Shown here in pieces: positions 32,758 to 35,773 of a stretch of 35,773 bases of DNA (positions within the stretch are counted from its first letter, which is position 1; every line of letters starts with the position of its first letter). The stretch comes from an uncultured Clostridia bacterium (GTDB lineage Bacteria; Bacillota; Clostridia; Oscillospirales; Oscillospiraceae). The notes beneath the pieces are model-generated. The model had not been told where the DNA came from and did not search any database. It saw nothing but the letters and a program-made list of their open reading frames with translations. The stretch is from contig CAMOXI010000016.1 of the NCBI GenBank assembly GCA_946628965.1, positions 1 to 35,773 on the forward strand. The letters are read 5' to 3'. Made by a program: the position numbers and the translations under genes.

Positions 32758-33573
32758 ATGGATCATATCGACCCGATCTGCCCCTTTGACGCAAGCCAGT
32801 ACACCGGCACGCCGGACGCCGAACCCTGCAGCCGCACGCTGCCCGTGCGGGAGCGGATCGAAAAGCTGGACGCGCTCTATAACGCCGGCAAAGAACAGGA
32901 GGCCGGGCAGCTGCTGGAGCGCAGCCGCGCGGAAGCCAGCGAACTCGGCGACTGGCGCGGAGAGCTGAGCATGCTCAGCGAGATGATGGGCCACTACCGC
33001 CGCGGCATGGAGGAACAGAAGGGTCTGCAGGCCGTGGCCGATGGGCTTCAGATCATCCGGGAGCACCACATGGGCAGCACCGTCTCCGGCGCAACCGTGA
33101 TGCTCAACGCCGCCACCACGATGAAGTGCTTCGGCCGGGCAGAGGAATCCCTGCCGGTGTTTCAGCATGTGGCCCGCGTTTATGCCGAGAATCTAGCCCC
33201 GGAGGACTACCGCTTTGCCGGGCTTTACAACAACATGGCCCTGAGCTATGCCGATGTGGGGGACACTGCCAACGCCGAGCGGCACTTCCGCCTGGCTATG
33301 CGCACGATCGAAAAGTGCCCAAACCCGGAAAACGAGCTGGCCGTCACGCTCTGCAATCTGGCGGAGCTCTTTGATAAGCAGGATCCCGAGGATCCGCGAA
33401 TCACGGACTGCATGGAGCGGGCCTGGGAATATCTGAATGTGCCGAGCCTGCCGCGGGACGGTTACCACGCCTTTACCATTTCCAAGTGCATCCCCAGCTT
33501 TGACTATTTCGGATTCTTCCTCTATGCGGCGGAACTGAGGGAAAGAATGAAGGAGATCTATGAAGGGACTTGA
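32758..33573 (+). CDS. tetratricopeptide-repeat protein
   Basis: The 271-residue helical protein shows TPR-like units: KLDALYNAGKEQEAGQLLER, ATTMKCFGRAEESLPVFQHV, LYNNMALSYADVGDTANAER followed by HFRLAMRTIEK, and VTLCNLAELFDKQDPED. Such repeats mediate protein contacts; there is no enzymatic motif, signal peptide or membrane segment. GAGG lies eight bases before the ATG. It overlaps the DUF4037 gene by 14 bp, so both products are probably made together and may bind each other. The start and promoter fit. Confidence 0.82.
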   Translation: MDHIDPICPFDASQYTGTPDAEPCSRTLPVRERIEKLDALYNAGKEQEAGQLLERSRAEASELGDWRGELSMLSEMMGHYRRGMEEQKGLQAVADGLQIIREHHMGSTVSGATVMLNAATTMKCFGRAEESLPVFQHVARVYAENLAPEDYRFAGLYNNMALSYADVGDTANAERHFRLAMRTIEKCPNPENELAVTLCNLAELFDKQDPEDPRITDCMERAWEYLNVPSLPRDGYHAFTISKCIPSFDYFGFFLYAAELRERMKEIYEGT

Positions 33574-34483
33574 GGAAGCCCGGCGCTTTTATGAGGACTT
33601 CGGGCGGGACATGCTGCATGAGCGCTTCCCGGATTTCGAGGATCGCATCGCCGTGGGCCTTGTGGGCCGGGGCTCCGAGTGCTTCGGCTTTGACGACGAG
33701 ATCTCCCGCGACCATGACATGGAGCAGGGCTTCTGCCTCTGGCTCACGGACGCGGACGATATTCTGATCGGCGAGGAGCTGGCACAGGCCTATCGCGCGC
33801 TGCCGAAGCGCGGCGCGGCCCAGCACAGCGCCCTGGGCGAATCCAACCGCGGTGTACGCCGCATCGGCTTTTTCTACCGCCGCTACCTGGGCAGCGACAG
33901 CGCGCCCCGGGACTGGCGGCAGTGGCTGGGTCTTCCCTCATGGGCGCTGGCGGAGGCCACCAACGGCCAGGTCTTCCGGGATGATCTGGGGGAGTTTACC
34001 GCCGTCCGGGAGCAGCTTCTGCACGGCATGCCCGAGGACGTGCGCAAAAAGAAGCTGGCGGCGCGGCTGATCGCCATGGCCCAGTCCGGCCAGTATAACT
34101 ACGCCCGCTGCCTGCGCCACGGGGAAGAGGGGGCGGCCATGCTGGCCCTCTCGGAGTTTGTGCGCGAGGGCTGCGGCGCGATCTATCTTCTAAACCGGGC
34201 CCACGCGCCCTATTACAAGTGGGCGCTGCGGGGGATGGAGAGGCTGCCGCTCTTGTCTGACATGCGGGAGCCGCTGGAGTTCCTGCTCACGGCGGAAAAC
34301 GACGCGGACGGCCAGCGCGTCAAGCAGGCGGTGGTGGAGGACATCTGCGTAAGTGTCATCCGCGTCCTGCGGGAGCAGGGCCTCACGGACGCGTCCTCCG
34401 ACTTTCTGGAACCCCACGCCTTCGCGGTGCAGGAGCGGATCGAGAATCCGGAAATCCGCGCGCTGCACGTGATGGAAGGATAG
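33560..34483 (+). CDS. DUF4037 protein with a nucleotidyltransferase-type motif
   Basis: The 307-residue protein resembles the DUF4037 family. Residues 33-53, containing GLVGRGSECFG then DDEISRDHD, match the polymerase-beta-like nucleotidyltransferase pattern: Gly-Ser (38-39), eleven residues, then D51-x-D53. The metal-binding aspartates are therefore intact and an enzymatic role is possible. The rest is mostly helical (EEARRFYEDFGRDMLHERFP; LRHGEEGAAMLALSEFVREG; a C-terminal DFLEPHAFAVQERIENPEI). GGAG lies close to its ATG. Its overlap with the TPR gene suggests a two-protein module. The substrate is unknown. Confidence 0.8.
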   Translation: MKGLEEARRFYEDFGRDMLHERFPDFEDRIAVGLVGRGSECFGFDDEISRDHDMEQGFCLWLTDADDILIGEELAQAYRALPKRGAAQHSALGESNRGVRRIGFFYRRYLGSDSAPRDWRQWLGLPSWALAEATNGQVFRDDLGEFTAVREQLLHGMPEDVRKKKLAARLIAMAQSGQYNYARCLRHGEEGAAMLALSEFVREGCGAIYLLNRAHAPYYKWALRGMERLPLLSDMREPLEFLLTAENDADGQRVKQAVVEDICVSVIRVLREQGLTDASSDFLEPHAFAVQERIENPEIRALHVMEG

Positions 34484-34487
34484 AAAA

Positions 34488-34514
34488 GTGGCCAGTGGCC
34501 AGTGGTCAGTGGCC
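34488..34514. repeat. GTGGCCAGTGG-type low-complexity repeat
   Basis: Four near-identical 7-bp units of the type AGTGGCC lie five bases after the DUF4037 stop. It is the reverse-strand relative of the repeat at 20299-20327. Confidence 0.6.
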
Positions 34515-34572
34515 GGATGAGACTGCCGACCCGCAAGAATAAAGATTCATTGAGATATTAGAGGTAAATACT

Positions 34573-35283
34573 ATGACGATCCAATGGCTGGGGCACGCCT
34601 GCTTTGCCATCACCCACAAGGGCTATACCGTGCTCATCGACCCCTACAACGCCGACTATACCAACGGCTACCCCAAGCTGCGCGTCCGGGCGGACAAGCT
34701 GCTGATAAGCCACGAGCATTTCGGGCATAATTACCGGGAGGGCGTGCAGCTCTCCGGCCGGCCGGAGTCGGACTGCCCCTTTGAAATCACCACGCTGCAG
34801 GTGCCGCATGAGTTCAAGCTGGGCAACTGGCGCGGCTTCTGCAACATCCACATCCTGGAGGCGGACGGCTATAAGCTGGTGCACATGGCGGATCTGGGCA
34901 CCCAGCTGGACGGCGGACAGATCTCGCGCCTTTACGGGGCGGACGTATGCATGATCTGCGCGGGCTCCGCCACGGCCCTGCCCTCCCAGGAGGCCAAGCG
35001 CGCCACCGATGAGATCATGGCCAAGGTCATCATCCCCATGCACTATCGGGACGGGAACCGGGGCGGCCACAGGCTGGAGATGGTCAAGGATTTTGTCTGG
35101 CATTTCGAGTCCCCGGAGTTCATCCACTACTACGATACCGACACCTTCGAGGTCACGCCGGATATGGAGCCGCAGGTGGCCGTGCTCAGGTATCTGGGGC
35201 CGGATGCCTGGACGGATCTGGCGCAGATCCCTGAAAAGCAGGAGAAACGCTCCCTGCTCGCCCGCATTTTGCGCAGAAAATAA
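34573..35283 (+). CDS. UlaG-like metallo-beta-lactamase-fold hydrolase with an altered HxHxDH motif
   Basis: The 236-residue protein has the fold's usual order: WLGHACFAI, a VLIDPY aspartate (D23), the metal motif SHEHFGHN (H47, H49, H52), VPHE (H79), MADLG (D107) and IPMHY (H157). The expected aspartate of HxHxDH is replaced by G51 (codon GGG). Most other ligands remain, so a single-metal or altered site is possible. GAGG is eight bases before the ATG. It follows DUF4037 by 89 bp on the same strand, with no terminator between. UlaG-type members cleave lactones or phosphodiesters; the actual substrate is unknown. Confidence 0.85.
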   Translation: MTIQWLGHACFAITHKGYTVLIDPYNADYTNGYPKLRVRADKLLISHEHFGHNYREGVQLSGRPESDCPFEITTLQVPHEFKLGNWRGFCNIHILEADGYKLVHMADLGTQLDGGQISRLYGADVCMICAGSATALPSQEAKRATDEIMAKVIIPMHYRDGNRGGHRLEMVKDFVWHFESPEFIHYYDTDTFEVTPDMEPQVAVLRYLGPDAWTDLAQIPEKQEKRSLLARILRRK

Positions 35284-35296
35284 CGAAGTGTTCTTA

Positions 35297-35325
35297 TTTA
35301 CAGCAGGTAAAAAATGTGATATAAA
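35297..35325 (+). promoter_or_regulatory. promoter of the aminotransferase gene
   Basis: TTTACA (35297-35302) and TATAAA (35320-35325), 17-bp spacer, with TG one base before the -10. The leader to the ATG at 35380 is about 48 nt. Confidence 0.75.
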
Positions 35326-35379
35326 AGAAGAGGGAGTATTAGCAATTTAAAGAATAAAACAAGACAGGAGGAAAACAAC

Positions 35380-35773
35380 ATGGTCAATTTTTCCGACAGA
35401 ATGGACGGCATCCGGGCTTCCGATATCCGCGCGCTGCTGAAGCTTACCGCGCAGCCCGATATCATTTCCTTTGCCGGCGGCCTGCCCGCGCCCGAGCTCT
35501 TTCCCGTGGAAGACATTCAGACCGCTTTTGACGCCGTGATGCAGGAAAACGGCCGCGTCGCGCTGCAGTATGGCCAGACCGAGGGCTACGCCCCGCTGAG
35601 AAAGCACATCGTCAACCGCATGGCCGCCAAGAACAGCATCCACACGGACCCCGACCATGTGATCTTGACTGCCGGCAGCCAGCAGGGCCTGGACTTTATC
35701 GGCAAGCTCTTTCTGAACCCGGGCGACGTGGTCGTGCTGGAGAGCCCCAGCTATCTGGGAGCCATCAACGCCT
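35380..35773 (+). CDS. PLP-dependent class I/II aminotransferase, N-terminal part
   Basis: The gene runs off the window after 131 codons. The start follows AGGAGG by eight bases. IISFAGGLPAPELFPVEDI, ALQYGQTEGYAPLRKHI and VILTAGSQQGLDFIGKLFLN followed by PGDVVVLESPSYLGA are typical of the 2-aminoadipate/aromatic aminotransferase (LysN/ARO8-like) branch of fold-type I enzymes. The PLP-binding lysine lies beyond the end of the window. Substrate specificity cannot be assigned from this part. Confidence 0.9.
   Translation, partial: MVNFSDRMDGIRASDIRALLKLTAQPDIISFAGGLPAPELFPVEDIQTAFDAVMQENGRVALQYGQTEGYAPLRKHIVNRMAAKNSIHTDPDHVILTAGSQQGLDFIGKLFLNPGDVVVLESPSYLGAINA

Noticed and set aside
1..35773. 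tRNA, rRNA or phage integration site
   Set aside because: No cloverleaf-like sequence, rRNA segment, integrase or attachment repeat was recognised in any gap.

Overview
The window looks like chromosomal DNA of a high-GC gut Clostridia member, most likely Oscillospiraceae/Ruminococcaceae. The evidence is a PolC-type replicative polymerase, ClpE, an ECF transporter operon linked to truA, the MEP-pathway enzyme IspG, the infC-rpmI-rplT operon, and intergenic foldback repeats of a kind I associate with this family. The placement is inference; no rRNA or tRNA gene is present to settle it.

Layout. 1-180: tail of a YdcF-like membrane protein, then about 470 bp without a gene holding an array of perfect hairpins. 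533-4653: a three-gene lic-like operon. It has a strong promoter, operator-like repeats, a winged-helix/nucleotidyltransferase/choline-kinase fusion, LicC, and a BCCT choline/betaine-type transporter, a set suited to taking up choline and activating it to CDP-choline. 4750-5589: an AT-rich orphan gene for a membrane-anchored protein. 5786-11038 (minus): polC and ispG, separated by a MITE-like repeat that carries a second hairpin inside it. 11241-15855: a large lipoprotein joining a propeller-like region to an ABC solute-binding domain, transcribed divergently from an OmpR-type response regulator and histidine kinase. 16027-20281: an RlmI-like methyltransferase, then ecfA1-ecfA2-ecfT-truA.

20403-24468: a CvpA-like membrane protein, then a tightly overlapping clpE / macro-domain / DUF523 operon. 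24502-25740 (minus): a small exported protein and a tandem-OB SSB-like protein. Then deoC (plus), a lipoprotein (minus), and the infC-rpmI-rplT operon with an attenuator-like leader. infC appears to start at AUC, and a 290-bp block of foldback DNA lies between infC and rpmI. 29718-35773: a TolB-like propeller protein, a YyaL/DUF255 thioredoxin-domain protein (minus), a TPR protein overlapping a DUF4037 nucleotidyltransferase-like protein, a metallo-hydrolase with an altered metal motif, and the start of a PLP aminotransferase.

Most of the window is ordinary housekeeping. The parts best worth a second look are the wHTH-fused choline enzyme with its operator-like repeats, the clpE/macro/DUF523 operon, the TPR-DUF4037 pair with an intact nucleotidyltransferase motif, the propeller-solute-binding lipoprotein with its adjacent two-component system, and the several families of intergenic hairpin elements. 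All positions, spacings and family calls were made by reading the sequence; no database search was run.
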